Positions 15,661-15,841 of a stretch of 15,841 nucleotides of DNA are shown here, piece by piece (the first letter of the stretch is position 1; each line of letters begins with the position of its first letter). This DNA is from Bacteroidales bacterium UBA5621 (GTDB taxonomy: Bacteria; Bacteroidota; Bacteroidia; Bacteroidales; VadinHA17), in contig DIKJ01000045.1 of the NCBI GenBank assembly GCA_002424525.1, positions 10,606 to 26,446 of the forward strand, in the 5' to 3' direction. The notes beneath the pieces are model-generated. The model did not search any database and was not told the origin of the DNA. It was given only the letters and a program-made list of their open reading frames with translations. The translations under genes were made by a program, and so were the position numbers.

Positions 15661-15841
15661 ATGAAAAAAAAATCCTGGATCTCCAATTTATTCTTATTAG
15701 CAATCATAGGAGCGGTTACATTGTTTGTAAGCAATTGTAAAAAATTAGATCCGCCGGTGGTTATAAGCAAGACAACTGTAAGTGACACTATGGGAACAGA
15801 GTTCAGTTACCAGATACTGGCCACAAATGATCCAACGAGTT
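15661..15841 (+). CDS. Lipoprotein with Ig-like repeat start, 3' end beyond window
   Basis: An open frame begins at ATG 15661 and continues through the last base, giving 60 residues. It starts with a lysine-rich n-region and a hydrophobic core, and ends its signal peptide at LFVSNC, giving an acylated Cys26 followed by KKLDPP. The next part reads VVISKTTVSDTMGTEFSYQI and then LATNDPTS. A G-x-x-FSYQIxATNxPTS pattern is common at the start of putative Ig-like (He_PIG-type) domains in secreted proteins. It is therefore probably a surface or periplasmic lipoprotein with Ig-like modules; its main function lies outside the window. The leader resembles that of the FISUMP gene upstream (A-rich, ending AATC before ATG). 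It sits 91 bases after the transposase remnant. Confidence 0.7.
   Translation, partial: MKKKSWISNLFLLAIIGAVTLFVSNCKKLDPPVVISKTTVSDTMGTEFSYQILATNDPTS

Overview
The window looks like a Bacteroidota chromosome, most likely an anaerobic or gut/sediment Bacteroidales-type lineage. The evidence is a SusC/SusD-type outer-membrane pair, a lipoprotein with a Fibrobacter succinogenes major paralogous (FISUMP) domain, AT-rich intergenic DNA, A-rich leaders with little Shine-Dalgarno signal, and lipoproteins with the lipobox cysteine followed by Lys/Asp/Glu. No tRNA, rRNA or CRISPR array was recognised. Species cannot be decided from the sequence alone.

Region 1 (1-7237, plus strand, closely packed) is a metabolic operon entered in its middle. 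It holds the 3' end of a dihydrolipoamide dehydrogenase (E3), a fused alpha/beta E1 of a 2-oxoacid (or acetoin-like) dehydrogenase complex, a PHP-domain metallohydrolase, a bifunctional class II aldolase/short-chain dehydrogenase, and a zinc-type alcohol/polyol dehydrogenase resembling sorbose-1-phosphate reductase. A short lipoate-protein ligase lies tail to tail with the last gene (7238-7855, minus), with no base between the two stop codons. Read together, the set suggests a pathway that oxidises a polyol or sugar (or its phosphate), cleaves or dehydrogenates the product, and feeds a keto compound into a lipoate-dependent complex that yields an acyl-CoA. The lipoyl E2 component is not visible and may lie upstream. 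The substrate is unknown.

Region 2 (7856-9340) holds an AraC-family regulator on the minus strand, flanked by two non-coding stretches. The 389-base divergent spacer between the regulator and the susC-like gene is rich in symmetry: a 7-bp-arm palindrome, a 12-bp imperfect direct repeat with an 18-bp period, and a strong inverted repeat with 11-bp perfect arms (15 bp with one G-U pair). A TAnnTTT-type promoter element follows. This is the probable control region for the transporter.

Region 3 (9341-13938) is the susC-like TonB-dependent receptor and susD-like lipoprotein, an apparent two-gene operon for importing an oligomeric nutrient. No glycoside hydrolase, peptidase or sulfatase is seen, so the ligand cannot be named.

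Region 4 (13939-15841) holds a FISUMP lipoprotein gene containing an eight-G tract, a likely hairpin terminator, a degraded insertion-sequence 5' end (N-terminal transposase fragment preceded by three hairpins), and the start of another lipoprotein that runs off the window. The link between region 1 and the regulator/transporter in regions 2-3 rests on proximity only.
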